DNA of 64,000 nt from Altererythrobacter lutimaris (GTDB lineage: Bacteria > Pseudomonadota > Alphaproteobacteria > Sphingomonadales > Sphingomonadaceae), in assembly GCF_013371495.1 (NCBI RefSeq), contig NZ_JABWTA010000001.1, positions 124,001 through 188,000 of the forward strand, in the 5' to 3' direction. Numbering within the stretch: position 1 is the first letter of the stretch; every line of letters starts with the position of its first letter. The translations under genes were made by a program, and so were the position numbers. Of this stretch, positions 1 to 6,416 are shown piece after piece. The notes under the pieces were generated by a model. That model worked only from the letters and a program-made list of their open reading frames with translations. It was not told the DNA's origin and ran no database searches.

Positions 1-748
1 CAGGCGGAAGCCCCGGCAGTCGTATCAGGTGAGGAATCCCGTCAGCGCTCTCGACAGCTTCAAGGGCATGAGAAGCCAAGTTGGTCCCAGTCTCATCATT
101 GTCCGGAAGAATATATACCGTGCGACCGGCGACGAACTTTCCAAACTCGTCTTTCCAATCTTTGTGCGACGTTGCGAGCAAACCGAAGGAAGCCAGCTTG
201 TCGGCCTTGGCTTCGCCTTCAGCCATGTAGAGAGGCTCTGATTGCGGAGCAGAGATCAGGTCAAGAATCCGATAAGGCACAGGATCGCCGCCCCTGCCGG
301 ATCGCCACACTCCATTTTGATCCAGATGATCGTAGAAGAATTCCTTGTCGCGATGGCGCCCCGGCTCGATCCTATGCTTGCGATAAGCCAGCGCCCCATC
401 AGCCTCGAAATACTCGAATGTCGCTACGATCTTTTGATTGCCGGTCAGCCCGACCCCGTGCTCCGATGCAGGCTTAGTCGGCTCGCGTTGAGGCGGGATC
501 CACGGGATCGCGCTGTTATCATTGGAGCGAGGTGGGAGAATGCCGGCATCCCGAAGCAGATCCTTGATCTCAAGAGGATCGCCGCCATTGCTGCAATGAA
601 CTAGGACACCATCGGGAGCGCCGGGCTCAATACTTGCCCAGCTTCCTCGATCTTTCTTGCTGTGACCTGGCGTCGGAAAGCAAGCACGAGAACCGCGGAC
701 CTCTCCGCCCATTACGCGAGCTATCTCCTGAAGATTTGGCGCGGTCAT
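1..748 (-). CDS. Toprim-domain DNA primase-like protein of an integrative element (3' end outside window)
   Basis: This reading frame has an ATG at 748 and stays open to the left edge, giving 249 visible residues. The Toprim signature is seen as a Glu motif (MAEGEAKAD, about residues 175-183) followed by ILPDNDETG (about 213-221), whose Asp pair binds metal. The N-terminal part has a weak CHC2-like stretch (VHCSNGG near residue 50) as in phage and satellite primases. Proteins of this kind start replication of P4-like satellites and integrative elements and often carry a C-terminal helicase domain; that part would be off the window. The start overlaps the stop of the upstream 68-aa gene by ATGA, so the two are translationally coupled. 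Function is inferred from motifs only. Confidence 0.75.
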   Translation of the reverse strand, partial: MTAPNLQEIARVMGGEVRGSRACFPTPGHSKKDRGSWASIEPGAPDGVLVHCSNGGDPLEIKDLLRDAGILPPRSNDNSAIPWIPPQREPTKPASEHGVGLTGNQKIVATFEYFEADGALAYRKHRIEPGRHRDKEFFYDHLDQNGVWRSGRGGDPVPYRILDLISAPQSEPLYMAEGEAKADKLASFGLLATSHKDWKDEFGKFVAGRTVYILPDNDETGTNLASHALEAVESADGIPHLIRLPGLPP

Positions 749-951
749 AACTCTACCACCATCACGCCCAAGTCGAGCGAGCCTAGAAAGTCGTTTCTTG
801 CCTTGCGGTAGGCTGGCAAGATCGACCGTGCTTTTCGTCCTTTGGGCTGGTGCGGCGACCAGAACGCATCGAACCGATCCCCATCAAGTGAGAATTCCAC
901 GCTGAAGCGACGATCGAGCGCATAGGTCTTGCGGTATGCGAGCGAATTCAT
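745..951 (-). CDS. small hypothetical protein of the integrative element (68 aa)
   Basis: A 68-residue basic protein beginning MNSLAYRKTY. I chose the ATG at 951 because it overlaps the stop of the gene upstream by ATGA; a longer frame from 1002 lacks that coupling. Its own stop overlaps the start of the primase at 748 in the same way. No recognised domain. Sitting between an AlpA-type gene and a primase, it is probably an accessory replication or regulatory protein of the element, but nothing in the sequence proves a role. Confidence 0.6.
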   Translation of the reverse strand: MNSLAYRKTYALDRRFSVEFSLDGDRFDAFWSPHQPKGRKARSILPAYRKARNDFLGSLDLGVMVVEL

Positions 952-1160
952 GCCACTTCCCCAAACAAGACCTTGCAGCCCCAACGCTTGCCAAGGCGGC
1001 ACGCGTATTTCTCAGCGCTTTCCCGCTGGCGAAAATTTGAGCCCCACCGCTGACGACGAACCTTGCCGCCAACATGGAACGCAAGCTCGACAACCCAAAA
1101 GCGCGGACATTCGCGTACTGTGAAGAAGCGATCAGTCGGAAATTGCAGAACGTTGTTCAT
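948..1160 (-). CDS. small hypothetical protein of the integrative element (70 aa)
   Basis: A 70-residue protein beginning MNNVLQFPTDRFF, rich in Arg and aromatic residues. The start at 1160 is preceded by a strong ribosome binding site (GGGAGG about 8 bases upstream), better than the alternative start at 1196. The stop overlaps the next gene by ATGA, so 70-aa, 68-aa and primase genes form one coupled unit. No family recognised; the basic charge would suit nucleic-acid binding, which is a guess. Confidence 0.6.
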   Translation of the reverse strand: MNNVLQFPTDRFFTVRECPRFWVVELAFHVGGKVRRQRWGSNFRQRESAEKYACRLGKRWGCKVLFGEVA

Positions 1161-1272
1161 GGCCACTTCCCTCCCGCACGACGTTGATCGCGGCACACGG
1201 CAGTCAAGCTTGCGCTGAGAATCAGGTTGCGGTAGGAGAAAGACTGATCAAATGCGTACCAGCGAAGATCAG

Positions 1273-1298
1273 ACGCGCCCCTCCAAGGGCGCGTTTTT
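1273..1298 (+). terminator. GC-rich hairpin with T-run, plus-strand polarity
   Basis: ACGCGCCC (1273-1280) pairs with GGGCGCGT (1287-1294) around a six-base loop, followed by TTTTT. The T-run lies on the plus strand, although all genes around it are on the minus strand. It could end a plus-strand RNA of the element or insulate it from outside transcription. Confidence 0.5.
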
Positions 1299-1301
1299 CG
1301 C

Positions 1302-1550
1302 TTAGGAGGGCCGGTCATCTAACCCCTCCCACAGCTTCAGCACAGGCTCTGGCACTTCTAGCTTTCGCCCTGCCGTGTCTTCAGCAATTTCTATGCATCG
1401 AATTGAGCGTTCATGGATTTCACGCGCTAGGTTGTTGGCATCATCTACGTTGAGCCGAAAACCCATGTGCCGCCTCGCCCATTCCGTCTCGGCCATCACT
1501 TCGAATCCGAAGTTGCCGATCGGCCGCACCCAAGTTCGGTGCGGCTTCAT
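1302..1550 (-). CDS. hypothetical protein of the integrative element (82 aa)
   Basis: An 82-residue protein beginning MKPHRTWVRPIG. The start at 1550 overlaps the stop of the AlpA-like gene by ATGA, which is why I prefer it to the upstream ATG at 1574. The C-terminal half has a run consistent with an amphipathic helix (DDANNLAREIHERSIRCIE). No domain recognised. The coupling to the AlpA-type gene suggests a regulatory or packaging accessory role in the element, without direct evidence. Confidence 0.6.
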   Translation of the reverse strand: MKPHRTWVRPIGNFGFEVMAETEWARRHMGFRLNVDDANNLAREIHERSIRCIEIAEDTAGRKLEVPEPVLKLWEGLDDRPS

Positions 1551-1726
1551 GCCGCGATCCGATCCTGAAGCCATGCTTCAACTTCCGCGGCATTGTAGGC
1601 GAGGCGCCTAGAAGTAATTCTGATAGGCTCTGGGAATTTCTTCGCTGCTACCAATCTGTCGATAGTCGACCGGCTGAGACTGGTGAGTTCGCAGACACCT
1701 TTGGGGCTGAGTAATTGGGTTTGCAT
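1547..1726 (-). CDS. AlpA/MerR-type helix-turn-helix excisionase-regulator
   Basis: A 59-residue protein beginning MQTQLLSPKGVCELTSLSRS. It has the compact winged helix-turn-helix of the AlpA family: LSPKGVCELTSLSRSTIDRL for the HTH (residues 6-25), then KKFPEPIRI and a C-terminal W-containing helix (EVEAWLQDRIAA). AlpA proteins act as excisionases or activate the integrase of P4-like elements. A GGAGACGG ribosome binding site lies just upstream of the ATG. The 82-aa gene follows with ATGA overlap. Confidence 0.8.
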   Translation of the reverse strand: MQTQLLSPKGVCELTSLSRSTIDRLVAAKKFPEPIRITSRRLAYNAAEVEAWLQDRIAA

Positions 1727-1791
1727 TTGCCGTCTCCGTTTTGTGGACGGCTATGGAACTTAAGCATATCAATGGGTCAGTCGACTAGGTT

Positions 1792-1833
1792 CTAGGGGAG
1801 ATTGTCGGAGAATTTTCGAACCAATCTCCCTAG
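1792..1833 (-). terminator. near-perfect 12-bp inverted repeat at the end of the integrase unit
   Basis: CTAGGGGAGATTG (1792-1804) faces CAATCTCCCTAG (1822-1833): 12 paired bases with one bulge and a 17-base loop. It overlaps the stop codon of the 166-aa gene. There is no clear T-run, so it may be a Rho-aided terminator, a transcript-end stabiliser or a protein site between the integrase unit and the AlpA promoter. Confidence 0.4.
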
Positions 1834-2330
1834 TACTGCTTTACGAGTTCCTGTGCTTGCTCGAGTGTGAAGTCAGGATCTTCAACATGGTTGATGATAA
1901 TCTGGACTAACGCGATGGAGGCAGACTTCAATTCATGGCCGAGCGCCTCTTCGACCAGGCTCCGGGTTGCTTCCACCATGTACCGTCGCCACCATTTCTG
2001 AGCCGTACCTTTTGGGGCTCTTATTTCCGAGTTCTCCAAAAGTGCGTTCAGTGCATCGAGATCAGAGAGAGCTTTTGAGATGGCGAAGGGGCCCAATATG
2101 GCGCCAACCGCAGGAGATGGCCGTTTCAATTGCCGCATCAACTGCTCAACGTCAGATTGAAGTTTAGTGAGAGAGGCTCGTGTCGCGGTGATGTCGCGCC
2201 ATTCCGGGACTTCTTCCTTCAAGTCTTCCTTGTAAACCTCGGCGATCCTTTCAACACGCCAAAGTGGTATAGCGGGCCACCGTCTTTCTATCTCTGCTTT
2301 TGAGGAATCGCTCAGGCCTAATTCAGCCAT
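1830..2330 (-). CDS. hypothetical protein coupled to the integrase (166 aa)
   Basis: A 166-residue soluble, mostly helical protein. Its start lies inside the last codons of the integrase gene (8-base overlap), so it is read from the same message. No conserved motif was recognised; residues 50-70 (TATRASLTKLQSDVEQLMRQ) could form a coiled coil, and there is no signal peptide or membrane segment. A cargo, regulator or recombination accessory role are all possible; context alone ties it to the mobile element. Confidence 0.6.
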   Translation of the reverse strand: MAELGLSDSSKAEIERRWPAIPLWRVERIAEVYKEDLKEEVPEWRDITATRASLTKLQSDVEQLMRQLKRPSPAVGAILGPFAISKALSDLDALNALLENSEIRAPKGTAQKWWRRYMVEATRSLVEEALGHELKSASIALVQIIINHVEDPDFTLEQAQELVKQY

Positions 2331-3483
2331 TTAGTCGCACCACGTTCTCACAACGCTCACCATTAACTACACGATCAATCTCGGCAGCCCACGTCTCAAG
2401 CGCATGGCGTTTCTCAGCCGCGTGGTCGTATAGATCGTACACGCGTCGCGTGACGCCCTTCTCAGCGTGATTGAGGACGCGCTCAATCAGGAAAGGCGCA
2501 ACACCTAAGCGGCCCATCTCTGTTGCCGCTGTGCGCCTTAAATCGTGAAAGCGCCAATCAGCAATTGGCTCGCCGATAGCAGCGATAAACTTATCTAGAA
2601 GGCTCTTGCTACGAGCAAAGGCACTAACCGGGGTTTCGCCGTTCGTGGTGAACACAAATTCACCCATGCGCGGCTGGGCCTCAAGAATTCCAATTGCCAA
2701 TCCTGAGAGCGGGACAAGCTGCTTCCGGTCGGCCTTCGTTTCGTCCGCTGCGATGGTCCATGTCGCCTCAATAAGGTCAATGTCGTCCCAGCGCATTCTT
2801 GCCACCTCAGTGCGTCTCTGAGCGGTCAGCGTAAGCGTTTTGAGCCAAGGCCCCATGGGATAGCCCAGCGCATCCGAAGCTCGCCAGATGGCCGCTATTT
2901 CCTCAATCTTAAGAACGCGGTCGCGCGCCTTCTCGACCTTTGCTTTCCTAACGTGGTCGGCTGGAGAGTTGTCTATGAAGTCCTCGCTCGCTGCCCAGCC
3001 GAATATGACCTTGACGAGCGCCAATATCCGATTGGGCAAGACTTTGCCTTCTAGCCCGCCAATCAGCTCGCGAACATCGCGGCGCGTGATTGCAGTGATC
3101 TTGCGCTCTTTCCAGTTCGGATAGACGTGCGCTTCAAGTTGGCGTTCTTGCAAGCGCCATGCCTTGTTCTTGTCCTTAGCGACGCGCTCGATCCAGAGCG
3201 CCGCTACTTCGCCAAAGGTTCGATCAATGCCATCGGTGCTGCCATCGCGTTCTAGAGCCTCAAGCACGTTCTCAGCAGCGACCCTAGCGCCTGCGAGTTT
3301 TGTGGCAGGATAAGTCCCAATCTTTCGGTTGATGACTTTGGACCCCACGCGCTTGCGCAGGGTCCAAGTCTTCTTGCCACTAGTGCCGACGCGAAGCCGC
3401 AAGCCTGTCACCTTGTGGTCTGGGTATTCGTCCTGCCCAGACTTAGGAGGCTTGATGGACGCGATCTTCGTTTCGGTTAGCAC
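2323..3483 (-). CDS. int: site-specific tyrosine recombinase, P4-type integrase
   Basis: A 386-residue tyrosine recombinase. The N-terminal arm-binding domain (residues 1-85) has the DUF4102 pattern of P4-like integrases. A SAM-like core-binding domain follows (about 90-175), then the catalytic domain with Arg223 (QRRTEV), His313-x-x-Arg316 (HDLRRT), His339 (LNHAEKG) and the nucleophile Tyr349 (RRVYDLYD). All catalytic residues are present, so it is probably active. It is the gene next to the element's right boundary, which carries the 3' end of tRNA-Arg, as expected for an enzyme that integrates into a tRNA gene. Start ATG at 3483 overlaps the preceding 151-aa gene by 7 bases. Confidence 0.95.
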   Translation of the reverse strand: MLTETKIASIKPPKSGQDEYPDHKVTGLRLRVGTSGKKTWTLRKRVGSKVINRKIGTYPATKLAGARVAAENVLEALERDGSTDGIDRTFGEVAALWIERVAKDKNKAWRLQERQLEAHVYPNWKERKITAITRRDVRELIGGLEGKVLPNRILALVKVIFGWAASEDFIDNSPADHVRKAKVEKARDRVLKIEEIAAIWRASDALGYPMGPWLKTLTLTAQRRTEVARMRWDDIDLIEATWTIAADETKADRKQLVPLSGLAIGILEAQPRMGEFVFTTNGETPVSAFARSKSLLDKFIAAIGEPIADWRFHDLRRTAATEMGRLGVAPFLIERVLNHAEKGVTRRVYDLYDHAAEKRHALETWAAEIDRVVNGERCENVVRLNG

Positions 3484-3932
3484 GATGAGACTCTCGCGCT
3501 TCCCTTGACGCGGCTCAGCTTGAGACTGGGTGGGAATAGATGGTCATCGGCAAGGCAGCCAGCCCGCATTCTTTGAAAAGCACCGAAAGTCCCATCTGGC
3601 TTCAGCCACATCTTCCCAATAGTTGATCGCTTCATACCTGCCTCCGCACGAGTTCGAGCAGGTAACGCGGCAATATGTTCGCAGAGAGCGACGTATGTCG
3701 TCCAACGCGTGTTATTCTCTTCGACACGTTGCCGGACATATTCAGGTGCGTCCCACCAAGCGCAATCGTCAAATTCGGAGAGAAGATCAAACTTTATTTG
3801 TTCGCGTTCAAGCGCGTGCTCTGCCTTTAAAACATTGGCATAAGCGCAGCAGTGCTTGATGCTATCCTTCCATGCTGGCCCTTTGCGGTTCGCTTTCTTG
3901 CTTCGAAATTCGTCTAGGCTGACAACAGTCAT
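3477..3932 (-). CDS. hypothetical protein upstream of the integrase (151 aa)
   Basis: A 151-residue protein with no recognised family. The N-terminus (MTVVSLDEFRSKKANRKGP) is basic. The body has several Trp and Cys residues (CAWWDAPEYV near residue 57). It is the first gene of the integrase transcript, overlapping int by 7 bases, and lies directly behind a region with repeated TTAGGTAAC boxes. It could be a small regulator of integration or an accessory factor; this is inferred from position only. Confidence 0.6.
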   Translation of the reverse strand: MTVVSLDEFRSKKANRKGPAWKDSIKHCCAYANVLKAEHALEREQIKFDLLSEFDDCAWWDAPEYVRQRVEENNTRWTTYVALCEHIAALPARTRAEAGMKRSTIGKMWLKPDGTFGAFQRMRAGCLADDHLFPPSLKLSRVKGSARVSSC

Positions 3933-3937
3933 GCTCT

Positions 3938-3973
3938 GTTACCTTTTCGAGATTAGGTAACGCTTTAGGTAAC
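3938..3973 (-). promoter_or_regulatory. repeated TTAGGTAAC boxes before the integrase transcript
   Basis: TTAGGTAAC occurs at 3953-3961 and 3965-3973, starts 12 bases apart, and the inverse GTTACC occurs at 3938-3943, right before the ATG at 3932. On the minus strand these read as GTTACCTAA repeats in the leader of the integrase unit. Repeats here could bind the recombinase, AlpA or a repressor. Confidence 0.4.
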
Positions 3974-4006
3974 TCAGACTGAGCTTCAATGCAACGCATG
4001 TGAAGC

Positions 4007-4051
4007 ATGAGGCCTAGCTTTCTGTGGATTTGAGGCCTTATGACGCCTCAT
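4007..4051. repeat. inverted repeat ATGAGGC / GCCTCAT beside the attachment site
   Basis: ATGAGGC (4007-4013) is mirrored by GCCTCAT (4045-4051), with another GAGGCC at 4032-4037. It lies on the element side of the tRNA-Arg fragment, where arm-type integrase sites are expected. Confidence 0.35.
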
Positions 4052-4065
4052 GGTAATCGCCAGCC

Positions 4066-4114
4066 TAGACTTCTAATCTTGAGGCAGCAGGTTCGAGTCC
4101 TGCCGGGCGCGCCA
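4066..4114 (+). other. attachment site: 3' part of tRNA-Arg(TCT)
   Basis: The sequence from the anticodon loop (GACTTCTAATC, 4068-4078) to CCA at 4112-4114 matches the 3' part of a tRNA: T-arm GCAGG-TTCGAGT-CCTGC and acceptor strand CGGGCGC plus G-CCA. The matching 5' acceptor strand GCGCCCG and a D-arm are absent upstream. This is what an integration into the 3' end of tRNA-Arg(TCT) leaves at the far end of the element; the intact tRNA should lie left of the window. Confidence 0.75.
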
Positions 4115-4122
4115 GCCAAAAG

Positions 4123-4152
4123 GCATCCCTTTGGGGATGCGTGGTGGCTTTT
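4123..4152 (+). terminator. hairpin terminator after the tRNA-Arg fragment
   Basis: GCATCCC (4123-4129) pairs with GGGATGC (4134-4140), followed after a few bases by TTTT at 4149-4152. Its place just after the CCA suggests it is the original terminator of the tRNA-Arg gene. Confidence 0.45.
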
Positions 4153-4231
4153 GAGACTGGCGGGCTCGAACTGAGTTCGGAATCGAAGCGCCGCAGGCGC
4201 GGAGATGAACGAGGAGTGCAGCGACGAGGAC

Positions 4232-4250
4232 AGTCCTGCCGGGCGCGCCA
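4232..4250 (+). repeat. second copy of the tRNA-Arg 3' end (19 bp)
   Basis: AGTCCTGCCGGGCGCGCCA at 4096-4114 is repeated exactly at 4232-4250, 136 bases downstream. The second copy abuts the stop codon of the NUDIX gene. It may mark an older integration scar or a secondary attachment site. Confidence 0.7.
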
Positions 4251-5033
4251 TTACCCCCGCATGACGCTTTCCAGCAATTCGCTTGTTATCGGATAGCCTG
4301 CATCTTCCATGATCGTGAGCATGGGTTGGCCCGAGCTGTCATCCACTTTCGGCACTATCGTCCGCACGGGAATGCTTTCGGCTTGGGCCTTGGCTTCTTC
4401 GAAGTTTGCGAAGAGCGCGAGCCGTTCCAGATTACGGCGCGTTGGGAAGATCAGTTTGATCTCGCCTCTGTCAGCCGCGTCCAGGGCGCCCTGAGCGGTT
4501 GTCCAGAACAGATGCGTGTTCTCAGACTGATCGGCTGCAATATCAACCGCACCTGTGCCTAGGTCTGCCAAATAGAAGCGCGTGTCGTAGACGCGGCTAA
4601 GCTGTTCGTTCTTGGGATACCACCGCGCAAACGGTGTAATCTGATCGAGGTCCAGCTCCCACCCGAAGTGTTCAAGCACAGGCGCGAGTTGGCCGGTCTC
4701 CTGCAGAAACAGGCGTGAAGCGCGCGCTTTCTCGGCATCGATTTCGCCTTTGAGACCGACAACGAGGCCGGTTTCTTCCAGCGTCTCGCGAACAACAGCC
4801 ACCTGATGCGCGGCCTCTTCCGGTTCCAGATCACCGCCCAGCATTGCGCCGAGCTCGAAGTCTGCTGGATCGACACGTCCGCCGGGGAACACCGCCATGC
4901 CTCCCGCAAACACCATTTCGCGGCTTCTGATAGTCATCAGGATTTCCGGCGGCTCTCCCGCTTCTCCATTGCGGAAAATGATGATGGTCGCGGCAGGAAT
5001 ACCCAGCGGGGTATTGTTGGATGAAGAACTCAT
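4251..5033 (-). CDS. NUDIX hydrolase
   Basis: A 260-residue NUDIX-family hydrolase. The Nudix helix is seen at about residues 67-90: a Gly, then EEAAHQVAVVRETLEETGL, which matches the GX5EX7REUXEEXGU metal-binding box. FPGGRVDP just before it also fits. The family cleaves nucleoside diphosphates linked to another group, such as NADH, CoA or oxidised nucleotides; the substrate here cannot be told. I chose the start MSSSSNNTPLG at 5033, because the 27 residues before it are Arg-rich and unlike the family. The stop codon touches the second tRNA-Arg fragment. Confidence 0.85.
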   Translation of the reverse strand: MSSSSNNTPLGIPAATIIIFRNGEAGEPPEILMTIRSREMVFAGGMAVFPGGRVDPADFELGAMLGGDLEPEEAAHQVAVVRETLEETGLVVGLKGEIDAEKARASRLFLQETGQLAPVLEHFGWELDLDQITPFARWYPKNEQLSRVYDTRFYLADLGTGAVDIAADQSENTHLFWTTAQGALDAADRGEIKLIFPTRRNLERLALFANFEEAKAQAESIPVRTIVPKVDDSSGQPMLTIMEDAGYPITSELLESVMRG

Positions 5034-5385
5034 GGAAACCTTAGTGGCGCGTCGCCTACGCCTTGCCAACCCGCCAATCACAGGTTGCCGTCGGGATTCT
5101 TTACAAACCGCCAAGGCTCTGAACAGTCATTAACCATCTAAGCGGCTGCAAATCCGCCAATCTTCTGAATTGGCACGCCCTGTGCATGTTATTGGGCATA
5201 CCCGTTGGTCTTCGATATCGAGGCGGGATCACAGGTCTCCCGATCCCGCCTCGCCCGACACAACCGAAATCCCAAAAACAAAGATCTCAATATCTAGCCG
5301 CCCGCAGAGGCGGCTTTCCTTTTTGTGCATCTGGTGACTGGAAGTGCAATCCGGACGCGTCAGTCAGCGCCCGCAGTTAGATCGC
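5034..5385. other. 352-bp intergenic region with structured elements
   Basis: No convincing protein gene. It holds a 10-bp inverted repeat (AGGCGGGATC ... GATCCCGCCT, about 5220-5250) and a plus-strand terminator at about 5297-5317. The neighbouring genes are on the minus strand, so the terminator would have to end a plus-strand RNA; see the ncRNA candidate. Confidence 0.5.
5180..5320 (+). ncRNA. candidate small RNA ending in a plus-strand terminator
   Basis: A hairpin with a 10-bp stem (about 5220-5250), an A-rich single-stranded stretch, then AGCCGCC-CGCAGA-GGCGGCT (about 5297-5316) with a T-rich tail (TTCCTTTTT). No open frame uses this terminator on the plus strand. The layout resembles a small RNA. 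The 5' end is a guess, as no clean promoter was found. Confidence 0.3.
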
Positions 5386-5718
5386 TCAGCTTTCCGCTTT
5401 AGCGACGCCCTGTTCGTCAAGCAGCTCTTGCAGTTCACCAGCTTCGAACATTTCCTTCATGATGTCGCTGCCGCCGAGAAACTCGCCCTTCACGTAGAGC
5501 TGAGGGATTGTCGGCCAGTCCGAGTACGCCTTGATGCCTTGGCGAACTTCCATGTCCTGTAACACGTCGACGCTCTCATAGGCGACGCCGCAATGATCGA
5601 GCACCTGCACTGCGAGATTTGAGAAACCGCACTGCGGAAACAGCGGCGTGCCCTTCATAAACAGGACGACGTCATTGTCTGAAACGAGGCTTCGAATGCG
5701 ATCATTGATATCGGACAT
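5386..5718 (-). CDS. grxD: monothiol glutaredoxin, Grx4 family
   Basis: A 110-residue monothiol glutaredoxin with the active-site CGFS motif at Cys30 (FPQCGFSNLA). Typical family features follow: WPTIPQLYVKGEFLGGSDI, which binds glutathione. With glutathione such proteins hold a [2Fe-2S] cluster and pass it on, often together with BolA. The BolA gene is the next gene upstream (33 bases away), and the pairing of grxD and bolA is common in alphaproteobacteria. Length is normal and the start at 5718 is clear. Confidence 0.95.
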   Translation of the reverse strand: MSDINDRIRSLVSDNDVVLFMKGTPLFPQCGFSNLAVQVLDHCGVAYESVDVLQDMEVRQGIKAYSDWPTIPQLYVKGEFLGGSDIMKEMFEAGELQELLDEQGVAKAES

Positions 5719-5751
5719 GGTGTTTCGGATCCCGGCTAAATCTAATGCGGT

Positions 5752-5985
5752 CTACTTGGGAACGGCAGTGCTGAGTTGCAAGGCATGGAGCACCCCGCCC
5801 ATGCGCCCGCCAAGCGCTTCGTAGACCATCTTGTGCTGCTGTACGCGGTTCTTGCCGGCAAATTGCGGTGCAGTTACCTTGGCAGACCAGTGATCGTTGT
5901 CGCCCGCAAGGTCAGTCATCTCGACCTCAGCGCCGGGCAGAGCTTCCTTGATCGCTTGCGTAATTTCATCTGCGCTCATCGGCAT
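5752..5985 (-). CDS. bolA: BolA family protein
   Basis: A 77-residue BolA-family protein. The end GGRMGGVLHALQLSTAVPK and the His in QQHKMVYEALG are family hallmarks; the conserved C-terminal His is a cluster ligand in Grx-BolA pairs. The start MPMSADE at 5985 has AGGAG ten bases upstream; a TTG at 5994 sits too close to that site. It probably acts with the glutaredoxin next door in iron-sulfur cluster handling or iron sensing. Confidence 0.92.
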   Translation of the reverse strand: MPMSADEITQAIKEALPGAEVEMTDLAGDNDHWSAKVTAPQFAGKNRVQQHKMVYEALGGRMGGVLHALQLSTAVPK

Positions 5986-6007
5986 CGCGAGCAAACTCCT
6001 GCCTGGA

Positions 6008-6331
6008 TCAGCTTTCGCTCATATACTGACGCCGCGCTTCAACCGCGCATTCGTCGAGCTTTGCACGGATGTCAGCCTCGGACACGTCGGCATCGGCTGC
6101 TGTCAGATCGCCAAGCAGTTTGCGGATGACGTCTTCATCGCCGGCTTCTTCAAAGTCCGCTTGCACAACCGCCTTCTTGTAAGCGTCTGTCTCTTCCTCG
6201 GTGAGGTTCATCAAGCCCGCAGCCCATTCGCCAAGCAAGCGATTGCGGCGCGCCGCCACTTTGAAGGCGGTTTCTTCATCCATTGCGAATTTGGCTTCTT
6301 CAGCGCGTTCGCGGTCCTTGAAATCGGTCAT
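6008..6331 (-). CDS. DUF1476 protein, F1-ATPase inhibitor zeta subunit family
   Basis: A 107-residue protein of the DUF1476 family, known in alphaproteobacteria as the zeta subunit that inhibits the F1 motor of ATP synthase. The N-terminal segment MTDFKDRERAEEAKFA is the conserved inhibitory region; DEETAFKVAARRNRLLGEWA follows. Start at 6331 was chosen because it begins the conserved region. It precedes bolA by 22 bases and may share its message. Role is from family knowledge. Confidence 0.88.
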   Translation of the reverse strand: MTDFKDRERAEEAKFAMDEETAFKVAARRNRLLGEWAAGLMNLTEEETDAYKKAVVQADFEEAGDEDVIRKLLGDLTAADADVSEADIRAKLDECAVEARRQYMSES

Positions 6332-6416
6332 AGCGTGTGTCCCCTCAGGAGTGTCTCTCAAACAGTAAAGTAGGGTGCGTGTGCCCTTGCGACAAGCACG
6401 ATTGGCAGGTTTGAAC

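Noticed and set aside
4066-4114. A complete tRNA-Arg gene
   Set aside because: The 5' acceptor strand GCGCCCG and a D-arm are missing upstream, so only the 3' part is present.
4048-4251. A minus-strand open frame ending in a GAPGRTRTC-like stretch across the tRNA-Arg fragment
   Set aside because: It is the reverse of the tRNA 3' end and the hairpin; such frames are a known artefact next to tRNA genes and have no ribosome binding site.
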